A stretch of DNA of 64,000 nucleotides from Mycolicibacterium komossense (GCF_025822605.1 NZ_JACKTY010000037.1:55353-119352); one strand, 5' to 3'. Positions 24,625 to 34,495 are shown, counted from the stretch's first letter. The notes: generated by a model not told the origin, from the sequence alone. Program-made: numbers and translations.

Positions 24625-26619
24625 GTGTCCAAGCTTTCGACCGCCGCGCGCCGGCTCGTTCTGGGTCGCCCGTTCCGTAGCGACAGCATGGGGCACACCT
24701 TGCTGCCCAAGCGGATCGCGCTGCCGGTGTTCGCCTCCGACGCCATGTCGTCGGTGGCCTACGCCCCTGAGGAAATCTTCCTGGTGCTCTCGGTGGCCGG
24801 GCTGAGTGCCTACTCGATGACACCGTGGATCGGCCTGGCCGTGGCCGCGGTGATGCTCGTGGTGGTGGCCAGCTACCGGCAGAACGTGCACGCCTATCCG
24901 TCCGGTGGAGGTGACTATGAGGTGGTCACCACCAACCTGGGCCCGACGGCAGGTCTGACGGTGGCCAGCGCACTACTGGTGGATTACGTTCTGACCGTTG
25001 CTGTTTCGATGGCTTCGGCGATGTCGAACATCGGCTCGGCAGTACCGTTCGTCGCCGAGCACAAGGTGCTGTTCGCGGTCCTGGCGATCCTGATCCTGAT
25101 GTCGATGAACCTGCGCGGTATCCGGGAGTCGGGAACCGCCTTCGCCATCCCTACCTATGCGTTCATCTTCGGCATGCTGATCATGCTGGGCTGGGGTCTG
25201 TTCCGGATCTACATCCTCGGTGACCCGATCAAGGCCGAGTCCGCCGGTTTCGAGATGCACGCCGAACACGGCCAGGTGCTGGGGTTCGCGCTGGTATTCC
25301 TGGTCGCACGTTCGTTCTCGTCGGGCTGCGCGGCACTGACCGGTGTGGAGGCCATCAGCAATGGTGTGCCCGCCTTCCGGAAACCGAAGTCGCGCAACGC
25401 GGCAACGACGCTGCTGATGCTGGGCGGGATTGCCGTCGCCCTGCTGATGGGCATCATCGTGCTGGCGGAGAAGGTCGGCGTGCAGATCGTCGACGATCCG
25501 GCCACCCAGCTGGTCGGCGCGCCCGCTGGCTACCAGCAGAAGACGCTGGTCGCCCAGCTCGCGCAGGCGGTGTTCGGCAGTTTCCACATCGGGTTCCTGG
25601 TCATCACCATCGTCACGGCCCTCATCTTGGTCCTGGCTGCAAACACCGCGTTCAACGGTTTCCCGGTGCTGGGGTCGATCCTGGCCCAGGACCGCTATCT
25701 GCCCCGTCAGCTGCACACCCGCGGTGACCGGCTGGCGTTCTCCAACGGCATTCTGTTCCTGGCCCTGGCGGCCGTCGCGTTCATCGTCGCGTTCAACGCC
25801 GAGGTGACCGCGTTGATCCAGCTCTACATCGTCGGGGTGTTCGTTTCGTTCACGCTGAGCCAGATCGGTATGGTCAAGCACTGGACCCGGTTGCTTCGCA
25901 CCGAAACCGATTCGGCGGTACGTCGCAAGATGATGCGCTCCCGGGTGGTCAACACCATCGGCTTCCTGATGACGGGCGCGGTGCTGCTGGTTGTGCTGGT
26001 GACGAAGTTCTTGGCCGGCGCCTGGATCGCGATCGTGGCGATGACGGCGCTGTTCGTCATCATGAAGTTGATCCACAAGCACTACGACACGGTGGCGCGC
26101 GAATTGGCCGAGCAGGAAGCCGAAGAGGGCGAAGTGGTGCTGCCCAGCCGCAACCACGCGGTCGTGTTGGTGTCCAAATTGCACCTGCCGACGCTGCGGG
26201 CACTGGCCTATGCCCGGGCCACCCGGCCCGATGTACTGGAGGCGATCACGGTCAGCGTGGACGATGCGGAGACCCGCGAGCTGGTGCACAAATGGCAGGA
26301 CAGCGACATCACCGTGCCGCTGAAGGTGATTGCGTCGCCCTACCGTGAGATCACCCGCCCGGTCCTCGATTACGTCAAACGGATCAGCAAGGAATCGCCG
26401 CGGACCGTGGTGACGGTGTTCATCCCGGAATACGTCGTCGGGCACTGGTGGGAGCAGATCCTGCACAACCAGAGCGCGCTGCGACTCAAAGGCCGTCTGC
26501 TTTTCATGCCCGGTGTGATGGTGACTTCCGTTCCCTGGCAGCTAAATTCGTCGGAACGACTCAAAACACTGGAAGCGCAGTCCGCTCCCGGTGACGCCAG
26601 AAGGGGCTTCGTCGATTGA
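24625..26619 (+). CDS. APC superfamily permease (Rv2690c-like)
   Basis: Twelve-helix amino-acid/potassium-type permease with a cytoplasmic C-terminal domain, 664 aa. The N-terminal part has ALPVFASDAMSSVAYAPEEIF, a hallmark of this subgroup (also seen in Kup-like and KimA-like APC proteins), and the substrate loop SSGCAALTGVEAISNGVPAFRKP. The last ~170 residues form a soluble alpha/beta domain (NHAVVLVSKLHLPTLRALAYARATRP). Because it lies divergent from ceoB/ceoC (RCK proteins), a potassium role is worth considering. The GTG at 24625 is preferred; the TRAM methyltransferase start overlaps the stop. Confidence 0.9.
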   Translation: MSKLSTAARRLVLGRPFRSDSMGHTLLPKRIALPVFASDAMSSVAYAPEEIFLVLSVAGLSAYSMTPWIGLAVAAVMLVVVASYRQNVHAYPSGGGDYEVVTTNLGPTAGLTVASALLVDYVLTVAVSMASAMSNIGSAVPFVAEHKVLFAVLAILILMSMNLRGIRESGTAFAIPTYAFIFGMLIMLGWGLFRIYILGDPIKAESAGFEMHAEHGQVLGFALVFLVARSFSSGCAALTGVEAISNGVPAFRKPKSRNAATTLLMLGGIAVALLMGIIVLAEKVGVQIVDDPATQLVGAPAGYQQKTLVAQLAQAVFGSFHIGFLVITIVTALILVLAANTAFNGFPVLGSILAQDRYLPRQLHTRGDRLAFSNGILFLALAAVAFIVAFNAEVTALIQLYIVGVFVSFTLSQIGMVKHWTRLLRTETDSAVRRKMMRSRVVNTIGFLMTGAVLLVVLVTKFLAGAWIAIVAMTALFVIMKLIHKHYDTVARELAEQEAEEGEVVLPSRNHAVVLVSKLHLPTLRALAYARATRPDVLEAITVSVDDAETRELVHKWQDSDITVPLKVIASPYREITRPVLDYVKRISKESPRTVVTVFIPEYVVGHWWEQILHNQSALRLKGRLLFMPGVMVTSVPWQLNSSERLKTLEAQSAPGDARRGFVD

Positions 26620-27824
26620 GTACCGACACCTGTACCGAACTCACCCTGGAGACTGGGGCGGCCGCCAACGGCGGCAGCTGTATCGCGCGCCATGACGGTC
26701 GCGTCGTCTTTGTCCGCTATTCGCTGCCCGGCGAGAAGGTCCGGGTCCGTGTCACCGATCAGCGTGGGTCCTACTGGCACGCCGACGTCGTCGAGGTTCT
26801 GCAACCGTCAGCCGACCGCATCGACCCGCTGTGCCCGATCGCCGGTGTCGACGGCGCCGGTTGCTGTGATCAGGCGTTCGTCGAACCGGCCGCGCTGCGC
26901 ACCATCAAGGGGCAGGTGGTCGCCAACCAGCTCGAACGCCTCGGCGGCTTCCAGTGGGACGGCCGGGCTGAAGCGGTCGGCACTGACACCGCGATCGGCT
27001 GGCGCACCCGGGTTCGCCTCGAGGTAGGCGCCGACGGCCGGCCCGGTTTTCACCGCTATCACAGCGCCGAACTGGTCACCGACCTGCGCTGCGGCCAGCT
27101 GCCCGACGGCATGCTCGACGAGCTGCCCGCCGATCGGCTGCGCACCGGTGATCAGGTGCACGTGGTGCTCGACGACGACGGTGTCCGGCACGTGGTGTGC
27201 GGGGGCCAGCACCGCCGCACCCGGGTGGTCGAAGGCGAATATCACGGTATCCAGCGAGTGGCCGGCCGGGAATGGTCTCTGCCGGTCACCGCGTTCTGGC
27301 AGGCCCACCGTGACGCGGCCTCGACCTACGGCGAGTTGGTGGCCGGCTGGGCGGGACTTGCAGACGGTATGACGGCCTGGGACCTCTACGGTGGCGCCGG
27401 GGTGTTCGCAGCGACGCTCGGTGCCGCGGTGGGGGACAGCGGCCGCGTCATCAGCGTGGACACCTCGCGCGACGCCACCAGGGCGGGCCGGGCCGCGCTC
27501 GCCGATATGCCGCAGGTACGCCTGGTGACCGAGTCGGTGCGCCGCGCTTTGTCGGCCCCCGCCGGACAGGACAGCGCGTTGGGCGACAGCGCGGACGTGG
27601 CGCTGCTGGACCCGCCGCGGGCCGGAGCGGGGCGTGAGGTGATCGATCGGATTGCCGCCGCAGGTGTGCCACGGGTGATCCACATCGGTTGCGAGGCAGC
27701 GGCATTCGCCCGCGATATCGGGCTGTACCGCGGACACGGGTACACCGTCGAGCAGCTGCGGGTGTTCGATGCGTTCCCGCTGACCCATCACGTCGAGTGC
27801 TTTGCGCTGCTGACCAAAGGCTGA
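26616..27824 (+). CDS. TRAM-domain RNA (uracil-5-)methyltransferase-like (Rv2689c)
   Basis: RumA/TrmA-type SAM-dependent methyltransferase, 402 aa. An N-terminal TRAM/OB domain (about 8-62, ANGGSCIARHDGRVVFVRYSLPGEKV) is followed by the SAM fold: WDLYGGAGVFAATLG, LLDPPRAGAG and the region of the catalytic cysteine HIGCEAAAFARD. The iron-sulfur cysteines are only partly conserved (C74 with GCC at 85-86). The start is TTG, overlapping the permease stop (TTGA), with AGAAGGGG upstream. The tRNA or rRNA target is not known. Confidence 0.88.
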   Translation: MSTDTCTELTLETGAAANGGSCIARHDGRVVFVRYSLPGEKVRVRVTDQRGSYWHADVVEVLQPSADRIDPLCPIAGVDGAGCCDQAFVEPAALRTIKGQVVANQLERLGGFQWDGRAEAVGTDTAIGWRTRVRLEVGADGRPGFHRYHSAELVTDLRCGQLPDGMLDELPADRLRTGDQVHVVLDDDGVRHVVCGGQHRRTRVVEGEYHGIQRVAGREWSLPVTAFWQAHRDAASTYGELVAGWAGLADGMTAWDLYGGAGVFAATLGAAVGDSGRVISVDTSRDATRAGRAALADMPQVRLVTESVRRALSAPAGQDSALGDSADVALLDPPRAGAGREVIDRIAAAGVPRVIHIGCEAAAFARDIGLYRGHGYTVEQLRVFDAFPLTHHVECFALLTKG

Positions 27825-27827
27825 TCG

Positions 27828-29099
27828 GTGGCCACGCGACTGTTCACCCGTGGCTCGTGGTCGGAGGCCAGCCGGTTCGCCGAGATCCTCCGCAAGGAGA
27901 CCATCGGTGGTGTCCTGCTGCTCGTGGCCGGTGCGGTCGCGCTGGTCTGGGCGAACTCGCCGTGGTCAGCCGCGTATCACCACCTGTCGGAGCTGACGGT
28001 CGGGCCGGCGAGCCTGCACCTGGACCTGCCGCTGGCGGCGTGGGCAGCAGACGGCTTACTGGCGATCTTTTTCTTCGTGGTCGGTGTGGAACTCAAACGC
28101 GAGTTCGTCGCCGGCGATCTGCGCAGCCCGGCGCGCGCCGCCCTGCCGATTCTGGCGGCGGTCGGCGGCATGCTGGTGCCCGCGGCTCTCTATGTGGGTG
28201 TCAACCTGGGATTGGGCTCGCCGGGCACTCTGGCCGGCTGGGCGGTGCCGACGGCCACCGACATCGCGTTCGCGGTCGCCGTGCTCGCAGTTCTTTCTAC
28301 GCACCTGCCAAGTGCGCTGCGCACGTTCCTGCTGACGCTGGCTGTCGTCGATGATCTGCTCGCGATCACCGTCATCGCGATCTTCTACACCGACCACCTG
28401 GCGCCGGGACCGCTGGCGCTGGCGTTGGTCCCCGGCGGGCTGTTTGCGCTGTCGGTGCAGCGTGGTGTGCGCCAATGGTGGATTCTGCTGCCGTTGGCGA
28501 TCGCCACGTGGGCGCTGGTGCACGCCAGCGGTATCCACGCCACCGTGGCCGGGGTGTTGCTCGGCTTCACGATCCCGGTGCTGGGTCGCCACGGCGCCGC
28601 CGAGCGCACGGAGCATCTACTGCGACCGGTCTCCGCGGGGTTCGCCGTCCCGGTGTTCGCCTTCTTCGCCGCCGGGGTGACGGTCGGCGGTTTCGGTGGT
28701 CTTGGCCACGCACTAAGCCATCCGGTGACGCTGGGCGTGATCGCCGGCCTGGTGGTCGGCAAACCCCTGGGGATCTGGCTCACCACATACCTGCTGGCTC
28801 GCTTCACCCACGCCAGCCTCGACGACGACCTGGCCTGGCGCGACGTTCTCGGCGTGTCGATCTTGGCCGGAATAGGTTTTACCGTGTCGTTACTCATCGG
28901 AGAGCTGGCCTTCGGTTACGGCACGCCGGACACCGCGGACGTCAAGATCGGTGTCCTGTTGGGGTCAGTAATCGCAGGTCTACTCGCTGCAGTGGTGTTG
29001 AGGAGCCGCAACGCGGTCTACCGCCGAATCCAGGAGGCGGAAACCGTCGACACCGATCACGACGGTGTGCCCGACATCTATCAGCCTCGTACGGACTGA
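27828..29099 (+). CDS. nhaA: Na+/H+ antiporter NhaA
   Basis: Electrogenic sodium/proton antiporter, 423 aa. Family motifs: GGVLLLVAGAVALVWANSPW (first helix), FFFVVGVELKREFVAGDLR, GWAVPTATDIAFAVAVLAVL and LLTLAVVDDLLAITVIAIFYT with the paired aspartates of the ion site. About 11-12 membrane helices. The hydrophilic C-terminal tail contains DTDHDGVPDIYQ, like a type-III thrombospondin/calcium repeat. GTG start 3 nt after the methyltransferase stop. It is not at this place in M. tuberculosis. Confidence 0.93.
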   Translation: MATRLFTRGSWSEASRFAEILRKETIGGVLLLVAGAVALVWANSPWSAAYHHLSELTVGPASLHLDLPLAAWAADGLLAIFFFVVGVELKREFVAGDLRSPARAALPILAAVGGMLVPAALYVGVNLGLGSPGTLAGWAVPTATDIAFAVAVLAVLSTHLPSALRTFLLTLAVVDDLLAITVIAIFYTDHLAPGPLALALVPGGLFALSVQRGVRQWWILLPLAIATWALVHASGIHATVAGVLLGFTIPVLGRHGAAERTEHLLRPVSAGFAVPVFAFFAAGVTVGGFGGLGHALSHPVTLGVIAGLVVGKPLGIWLTTYLLARFTHASLDDDLAWRDVLGVSILAGIGFTVSLLIGELAFGYGTPDTADVKIGVLLGSVIAGLLAAVVLRSRNAVYRRIQEAETVDTDHDGVPDIYQPRTD

Positions 29100-29115
29100 A
29101 TCAGGTATCCGTGCG

Positions 29116-29121
29116 TAGACT
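29116..29121 (+). promoter_or_regulatory. -10 element of dxs (leaderless)
   Basis: TAGACT ends 6 nt before the ATG of dxs, with no ribosome-binding site, so the mRNA probably starts at the ATG. Confidence 0.6.
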
Positions 29122-29127
29122 GACCAG

Positions 29128-31062
29128 ATGCTTGAACAGATCCGCGGCCCCGCAGATCTGCAGCACCTGTCTCAGCTACAGCTAAGTGATCTGGCTCACG
29201 AAATTCGTGACTTCCTGATTCACAAGGTGGCTGCTACGGGCGGGCATCTCGGCCCGAACCTGGGTGTTGTCGAGCTCACCCTGGCGCTGCATCGCGTGTT
29301 CGACTCGCCGCATGACCCGATCATCTTCGATACGGGCCATCAGGCCTACGTGCACAAGATGCTCACGGGTCGCAGCCAGGACTTCGATACGCTGCGCAAA
29401 CAGGGTGGACTGTCGGGGTACCCGTCGCGGGCTGAGAGCGAGCACGACTGGGTCGAATCCAGCCACGCGTCCTCAGCGCTGTCCTACGCCGACGGGCTGG
29501 CCAAAGCATTTGAACTGACCGGACATCGCAACCGGCATGTGGTGGCCGTTGTCGGCGACGGAGCGCTCACCGGTGGAATGTGCTGGGAAGCGCTGAACAA
29601 TATCGCCGCGGCGCGGCGCCCGGTGGTGATCGTCGTCAACGACAATGGCCGCAGCTATGCGCCGACGATCGGCGGTTTTGCCGACCACCTGGCCACTCTG
29701 CGCCTGCAGCCGGGCTACGAGCGGTTGCTGGAGAAGGGCCGCGGCGCGGTCCGCGGTATGCCGCTCATCGGTGAGCTCTGCTACCAGTGCATGCACAGCG
29801 TGAAGGCGGGCCTCAAAGACGCGCTGGCTCCGCAGGTGATGTTCACCGATCTGGGATTGAAGTACGTCGGGCCGATCGACGGACACGACGAGCATGCCGT
29901 CGAAGCGGCGCTGCGCAGCGCGCGCGGATTCAACGCTCCCGTGATCGTGCATGTCGTGACCCGCAAGGGCATGGGGTACGGCCCCGCCGAGGCTGATGAA
30001 GCCGAGCAGATGCACTCCACCGGGGTGATCGACCCGCTCACCGGGCAGGCCACCTCCGTGGCGGCACCCGGGTGGACCGCGACGTTCTCCGAGGAACTCA
30101 TCAAGCTCGCGGCCAAGCGCCGCGACATCGTCGCCATCACCGCGGCCATGCCCGGCCCGACCGGGTTGAGCGCCTTCGGGAAGCGGTTCCCGGACCGGCT
30201 CTTCGACGTCGGGATCGCCGAACAGCACGCGATGACGTCGGCGGCGGGGCTCGCGATGGGCGGCCTGCATCCGGTGGTCGCGATTTATTCGACGTTCCTC
30301 AACCGCGCCTTCGACCAGGTGATGATGGACGTCGCGTTGCACAAGCTGCCGATCACGATGGTGCTCGACCGGGCCGGTATCACGGGTTCGGACGGCGCGA
30401 GCCACAACGGCATGTGGGACATGTCGATGCTGAACATCGTGCCCGGTATGCAGGTCGCTGCGCCGCGTGATGCAGCCACTCTGCGTGAGGAACTGCGTGA
30501 GGCGATCGCCGTCAGCGACGGGCCGACCGCACTGCGCTTCCCCAAAGGCGATGTGGGACCGAACATTCCGGCGGTCGAACGACGCTCCGGCGTCGATATC
30601 CTGGCTCTGCCCGAGGATGAATTGACCGCAGACGTGCTGCTGATCGCCATCGGGTCGTTTGCCGCGATGGCATTGGCGGTCGCTTCGCGGCTGCGCGATC
30701 AGGGTATCGGTGTGACGGTCGTCGACCCGCGCTGGGTGCTCCCAGTTCCCGCGGTCATCAAAGACCTGGCCAAGACACACAAGCTTGTGGTGACGCTGGA
30801 GGACAACGGCGTCAACGGTGGCGTCGGATCATCGGTGTCGGCAACGCTGCGGCGCGGCGAGATCGACGTGCCGTGCCGCGATATCGGTGTGCCCCAGCAA
30901 TTCCAAGATCATGCTTCCCGTAACGAGGTGCTGGCTACGGTCGGCCTGACGGATGCGAATGTGGCCCGCCAGATCACGGGTTGGATTGCCGCTCTTGGTA
31001 GTTCGGTGACCGAGCCGGCTGAGGGTCAGTTCGATGAGCGGTCGGACCGCCGGCCGCGCTAG
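29128..31062 (+). CDS. dxs: 1-deoxy-D-xylulose-5-phosphate synthase
   Basis: Thiamine-diphosphate enzyme, first step of the MEP isoprenoid pathway (pyruvate + glyceraldehyde-3-phosphate). 644 aa, close to Rv2682c. The N-terminal domain has GGHLGPNLGVVELT, SSHASSALSYADG and the ThDP/Mg motif VVGDGALTGGMCWEALNN-type GDGA...N. The pyrimidine domain has FDVGIAEQHAMTSAAGLAMGG, with the catalytic glutamate, and the C-terminal transketolase domain DPRWVLPVP. A terminal Arg/Glu-rich tail is normal for mycobacteria. Confidence 0.97.
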   Translation: MLEQIRGPADLQHLSQLQLSDLAHEIRDFLIHKVAATGGHLGPNLGVVELTLALHRVFDSPHDPIIFDTGHQAYVHKMLTGRSQDFDTLRKQGGLSGYPSRAESEHDWVESSHASSALSYADGLAKAFELTGHRNRHVVAVVGDGALTGGMCWEALNNIAAARRPVVIVVNDNGRSYAPTIGGFADHLATLRLQPGYERLLEKGRGAVRGMPLIGELCYQCMHSVKAGLKDALAPQVMFTDLGLKYVGPIDGHDEHAVEAALRSARGFNAPVIVHVVTRKGMGYGPAEADEAEQMHSTGVIDPLTGQATSVAAPGWTATFSEELIKLAAKRRDIVAITAAMPGPTGLSAFGKRFPDRLFDVGIAEQHAMTSAAGLAMGGLHPVVAIYSTFLNRAFDQVMMDVALHKLPITMVLDRAGITGSDGASHNGMWDMSMLNIVPGMQVAAPRDAATLREELREAIAVSDGPTALRFPKGDVGPNIPAVERRSGVDILALPEDELTADVLLIAIGSFAAMALAVASRLRDQGIGVTVVDPRWVLPVPAVIKDLAKTHKLVVTLEDNGVNGGVGSSVSATLRRGEIDVPCRDIGVPQQFQDHASRNEVLATVGLTDANVARQITGWIAALGSSVTEPAEGQFDERSDRRPR

Positions 31063-31094
31063 GTCCGATTGCCCCGCCGGGCTGGATTATGCCG

Positions 31095-31859
31095 CTAGCC
31101 GCCTAACGCCATCGTGAGGTGCTGGGCGGAGGCGGTCTTGAGGTGAACCAAGTCTGAGGACACGGTGGCGAAGGTGTATCCCTGCGCCAACCGTCGAGCG
31201 GCGGCGTCGCCGGCAGCGGTGTGAATTCCCGCCGCAATTCCGGCGTCGGCGGCCGCTTTCTGAATCCGTACCAACGCGGCCTCGAAAGCATCGTCGACAC
31301 TGACATCGGTGGTCGAGGAACCGCCCACCGCGAGCCGCAGGTCCGATGGGCCGACATACACTCCGTCGAGTCCGGCCACACCGCAGATGGCCTCGACGTT
31401 CGCCAAACCGTCGGATGTTTCGATCATCGCCACCACCGCGGTATCGCGATTGGCGTCGGCGGGTACCGGTCCGACGCGCAGCTGGGAACGCATCGGCCCA
31501 TAGGAGCGGACACCGATCGGCGGGTACCGTGTCGCCGACACCGCCCGCGTGGCATCCTCGGCGGAATCGACGAGCGGGACGATCACCATCCGTGCTCCGG
31601 CGTCCAACGCCTTTCCGATGTACGTGGGGTCGTTGGCTTCCACCCGCACGACGCCGGCGGGTCCCGCCGCTGAGTCGATCGCCTGCAGCCCGCGCAGCAT
31701 CCCGTCGTAGCCGATCAATCCGTGCTGAAGGTCGAGCGCGATGTAGTCCCAGCCGACGTGGGCTAGCCATTCGGTCGAGACGGGGGAGTCGATGACCGAC
31801 CAATACCCGACGATGCGTTCGCGGTTGCGCAGGCGAGCGGCGAAGTCAGTTGCAGACAT
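31095..31859 (-). CDS. HpcH/HpaI family aldolase
   Basis: Class II, metal-dependent 2-keto-3-deoxy-acid aldolase family, 254 aa. The barrel shows DYIALDLQHGLIGYDGML, the arginine in GVVRVEANDP, ARMVIVPLVDSAEDA, MIETSDGLANVEAI (metal-binding glutamate) and GVYVGPSDLRLAVGG (metal Asp, substrate loop). Known substrates include 4-hydroxy-2-oxo-heptanedioate and 2-keto-3-deoxy-rhamnonate. It is the last gene of the ABC-transporter operon, starting 13 nt after the aldo-keto reductase stop, so it probably cleaves an imported sugar-acid-derived keto acid. The exact substrate cannot be told. Confidence 0.9.
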   Translation of the reverse strand: MSATDFAARLRNRERIVGYWSVIDSPVSTEWLAHVGWDYIALDLQHGLIGYDGMLRGLQAIDSAAGPAGVVRVEANDPTYIGKALDAGARMVIVPLVDSAEDATRAVSATRYPPIGVRSYGPMRSQLRVGPVPADANRDTAVVAMIETSDGLANVEAICGVAGLDGVYVGPSDLRLAVGGSSTTDVSVDDAFEAALVRIQKAAADAGIAAGIHTAAGDAAARRLAQGYTFATVSSDLVHLKTASAQHLTMALGG

Positions 31860-31872
31860 GAGACGACAATTC

Positions 31873-32832
31873 CTATCTGTTGTAGGCAGGCATGGGGCCA
31901 CGCAAAGCCGCGCCGACCTCGTCGCACGCCGTGACCAGGTCATCGGACAGCGGTCCGCGACTCAACGCCTCGATATTCGATTGCAGGTGAGACGTTTTCG
32001 AGCCGCCGAGCAAGATCGGTCCGGCTACGGGCTTGGACCGCAACCAGCGCAGCGCGAGCTCGGTCAGGGGCAGGCCCGCGTCGCCGGCGATCGAGGACAA
32101 CGCAGCGATCGCCTCGAAAATCTGGGTGTTCCAGTATCTTTCGCGATACATCGTCGCCAACCGAGAGTCGCCGAACCGACCTTCGCCGGGCTCTTCGGTG
32201 AATGAATGCCTGCCGGTGAGCAGCCCGCCGCCGAGTGGGTTGTAGACCATCGTGGTCAAGCCGGTGACGCCGGCATATTCGACGTACTCGTCCTCGATGC
32301 GCCGGGCCAGCAGGTTGTACAGCTGCTGTGCCACGACGGGCCGCGGTGCGCCGACCGCACCGGCGACCCGCACCACCTCACCGATCTGCCATGCGGCAAA
32401 GTTGGAGACGCCCAGGGCTCGGATCTTGCCTTCGGAGATCAGATCGGCGACTGTCGACAGCGTGTCCTCGAGCGATGCCGCGCGGTCCGGTTGGTGCAGG
32501 TAGAACAAGTCGACATACTCGGTCCCGAGACGAGTCAGCGAAGCTTCGACGCTGAGCCGCAATCCTTTCGGTGACAACGGCGAGTGACCGTCCACATCGC
32601 CGAGGTACATGCCGGCCTTCGTCGCGATGGTCACCGAGTCACGCCTGCCGGCGAGCAGCTTCGACAAGATGCGTTCCGATTCGCCCGCAGAATATCCGTT
32701 GGCAGTGTCGATGTGGGTGATGCCGGCGTCGAGGGCCAAGTCGAGAAGCGCACCAGCGCCGTCGATGTCCACGGTGTCGCCGAAGGTCATGGTGCCCAGC
32801 ACCATGTCGGAAGAATCCGGTCCGAATGTCAT
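31873..32832 (-). CDS. Aldo/keto reductase
   Basis: NADP(H)-dependent aldo-keto reductase, 319 aa. The catalytic tetrad is visible as D42 and Y47 (IDTANGYSAGESE), K72 (IATKAG) and the histidine of LFYLHQPD; the cofactor phosphate loop is LLGGSKTSHLQSN. Its ATG overlaps the stop of the ABC ATPase gene upstream (ATGA), so it is translationally coupled with the transporter. In this setting it may oxidise or reduce the imported sugar or its aldehyde product. Confidence 0.9.
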   Translation of the reverse strand: MTFGPDSSDMVLGTMTFGDTVDIDGAGALLDLALDAGITHIDTANGYSAGESERILSKLLAGRRDSVTIATKAGMYLGDVDGHSPLSPKGLRLSVEASLTRLGTEYVDLFYLHQPDRAASLEDTLSTVADLISEGKIRALGVSNFAAWQIGEVVRVAGAVGAPRPVVAQQLYNLLARRIEDEYVEYAGVTGLTTMVYNPLGGGLLTGRHSFTEEPGEGRFGDSRLATMYRERYWNTQIFEAIAALSSIAGDAGLPLTELALRWLRSKPVAGPILLGGSKTSHLQSNIEALSRGPLSDDLVTACDEVGAALRGPMPAYNR

Positions 32833-33662
32833 ACCGACGCTCCTTGCAGGTTCTGAACCAGGTGTCGAGGCTTGATGCCCGTCATCGTGGTGGGGTCGAG
32901 CGCGGCCGCACGCAACATTCGGGTGTACGGATCCTCGGGGTTGGCGAGTATCTCCGCCGTCGGCCCTGTTTCGACCAGCCTACCGTTGCGCATCACGACC
33001 ACCGAATCCGAGATCTCCCGCACCACACCAAGATTGTGCGAAATAAACACGTAGGTGATCCCGGTATCGTTCTGGATTGTCCGCAGTAGGTCGAGCACCT
33101 GCGCCTGCACCGACACGTCCAGGGCGCTGGTCGCTTCGTCGCACACCAGGATCTCAGGCTCTGAGGCCAGGGCTCGCGCGATACCGATGCGCTGGCGTTG
33201 TCCGCCCGAGAACTCGGCGGGTCGACGGTGCAGCGACGTCGGCGGTAGTTGTACCCGGTCGATCAGCTCGGCCGCGCGCTTGGCCCGCTCGTCCTTGCTG
33301 CGAACACCTTTGAGGCGCATGGGCTCAGCCACGATGTCGACGGCAGACAGGTGCGGATCGAGGGAGCCGTACGGATCCTGGAACACCATCTGCACTCGGG
33401 AGCGGAACGGGCGCAGCGCTTTCTCCGAGAGCTGCGAGATGTCGACGCCGTCGACCGCGATCTTTCCCGATGTCGGTGTCAGCAGACGGACGATCGACTT
33501 CGCGATGGTTGACTTGCCGCAGCCGGATTCGCCTACAATCGCCAGCGTTTCACCCTTGCCGACGGTGAAGCTGACGCCGTCGACGGCGCGGAACGTCGCG
33601 TCTCCGGTGCCGTATTCGACGACGAGGTCCGATACCTCCAACAGGGGGGTTTCAGGCGTCAT
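32829..33662 (-). CDS. Dipeptide-type ABC transporter ATPase (DppF-like)
   Basis: Second ATPase of an oligopeptide/nickel-type importer, 277 aa. Walker A GESGCGKST, Q-loop VFQDPYGSLDP, signature FSGGQRQRIGIARAL, Walker B ILVCDEATSALD and the switch histidine in FISHNLGVV are intact. The C-terminus has the oligopeptide-type extension (NPEDPYTRMLRAA). Its start overlaps the stop of the preceding ATPase by 4 nt. Confidence 0.93.
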   Translation of the reverse strand: MTPETPLLEVSDLVVEYGTGDATFRAVDGVSFTVGKGETLAIVGESGCGKSTIAKSIVRLLTPTSGKIAVDGVDISQLSEKALRPFRSRVQMVFQDPYGSLDPHLSAVDIVAEPMRLKGVRSKDERAKRAAELIDRVQLPPTSLHRRPAEFSGGQRQRIGIARALASEPEILVCDEATSALDVSVQAQVLDLLRTIQNDTGITYVFISHNLGVVREISDSVVVMRNGRLVETGPTAEILANPEDPYTRMLRAAALDPTTMTGIKPRHLVQNLQGASV

Positions 33663-34495
33663 GCGAGCACCTCCTGGGGTGCGTTCTCCCAGGGGCCCAA
33701 TTGCGGGACCGCGTCGAGAAGCTTTTTGGTATAGGGGTTCTGCGGGCGACTGACCATCGCGTCGGCGTCACCGCCTTCGACGAACCGGCCCTGTTTGATT
33801 ACCAGGATGCGATCCGACATCAACCTGGCTACGCCGAGATCGTGGGTGATGAGCAGCATCCCGATGCCGGTCGACTCCTGCAGTTCCAGGAGCAGATCGA
33901 GGATGCTGGCCTGCACGGTGACATCGAGGGCGCTGGTCGGTTCGTCTGCGACGATAAGTTCCGGGCTCGCGGCAAGAGCGCCGGCGATCAGCACCCTTTG
34001 CATCATGCCGCCGGACAGCTGGTGTGGGTACTTCGTCAGTTGCGTCTGTGGCCGGGGGATGCGGACCTGCTCGAGAAGTTCTATGCACCGCTGCACCTGG
34101 TTGGCCTTGCCGCGAACCCCGCTGTGCGCCACAGCTTCCCGTAGTTGAGTGCCGATGGTGTGCACCGGGGACAACGCGGTCATCGGATCCTGCGGCACCA
34201 GCGCGATGTGCTGACCGCGGACCTTGCGAAGCGCTTTGTGGTCACCGAGGATGTCGGTGCCTTTGAAGCGCACGCGCCCCGACTGCACCGCAACATCCTC
34301 CGGGAGCAGACCGAGAATGCCCATGGCCGTTGTGGACTTGCCGGAGCCGGATTCGCCGATGATCGTGACGGTTTCGCCGGCGTGAATCTCGAACGTGACC
34401 CCGTCGACGGCACGCACTACGCCGGTGTCCGTCACCAACTCGATCTGCAGATCGTCGACACGTAAGAGTGCCTCACTCAGCACGGGTTCGGTCAT
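33659..34495 (-). CDS. Dipeptide-type ABC transporter ATPase (DppD-like)
   Basis: First ATPase of the importer, 278 aa. Walker A GESGSGKST, Q-loop LVPQDPMTALSP, signature LSGGMMQRVLIAGAL, Walker B LIVADEPTSALD and switch LITHDLGVA are present. The C-terminus QNPYTKKLLDAVP belongs to the oligo/dipeptide subfamily. ATG 34495 lies just after the permease stop, with GAAGGA upstream; an in-frame start at 34576 would reach into the permease gene and is not needed. Confidence 0.93.
   Translation of the reverse strand: MTEPVLSEALLRVDDLQIELVTDTGVVRAVDGVTFEIHAGETVTIIGESGSGKSTTAMGILGLLPEDVAVQSGRVRFKGTDILGDHKALRKVRGQHIALVPQDPMTALSPVHTIGTQLREAVAHSGVRGKANQVQRCIELLEQVRIPRPQTQLTKYPHQLSGGMMQRVLIAGALAASPELIVADEPTSALDVTVQASILDLLLELQESTGIGMLLITHDLGVARLMSDRILVIKQGRFVEGGDADAMVSRPQNPYTKKLLDAVPQLGPWENAPQEVLA

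Noticed and set aside
24973..26466. A 497-codon open frame antisense to the APC permease gene
   Set aside because: It is the reverse-strand shadow of a well-supported gene; the translation is His/Arg/Gln-rich with no domain, and codon bias of GC-rich DNA leaves such frames open.
27824..27830. nhaA as part of a riboswitch-controlled unit
   Set aside because: It starts 3 nt after the upstream gene, leaving no leader for a riboswitch.
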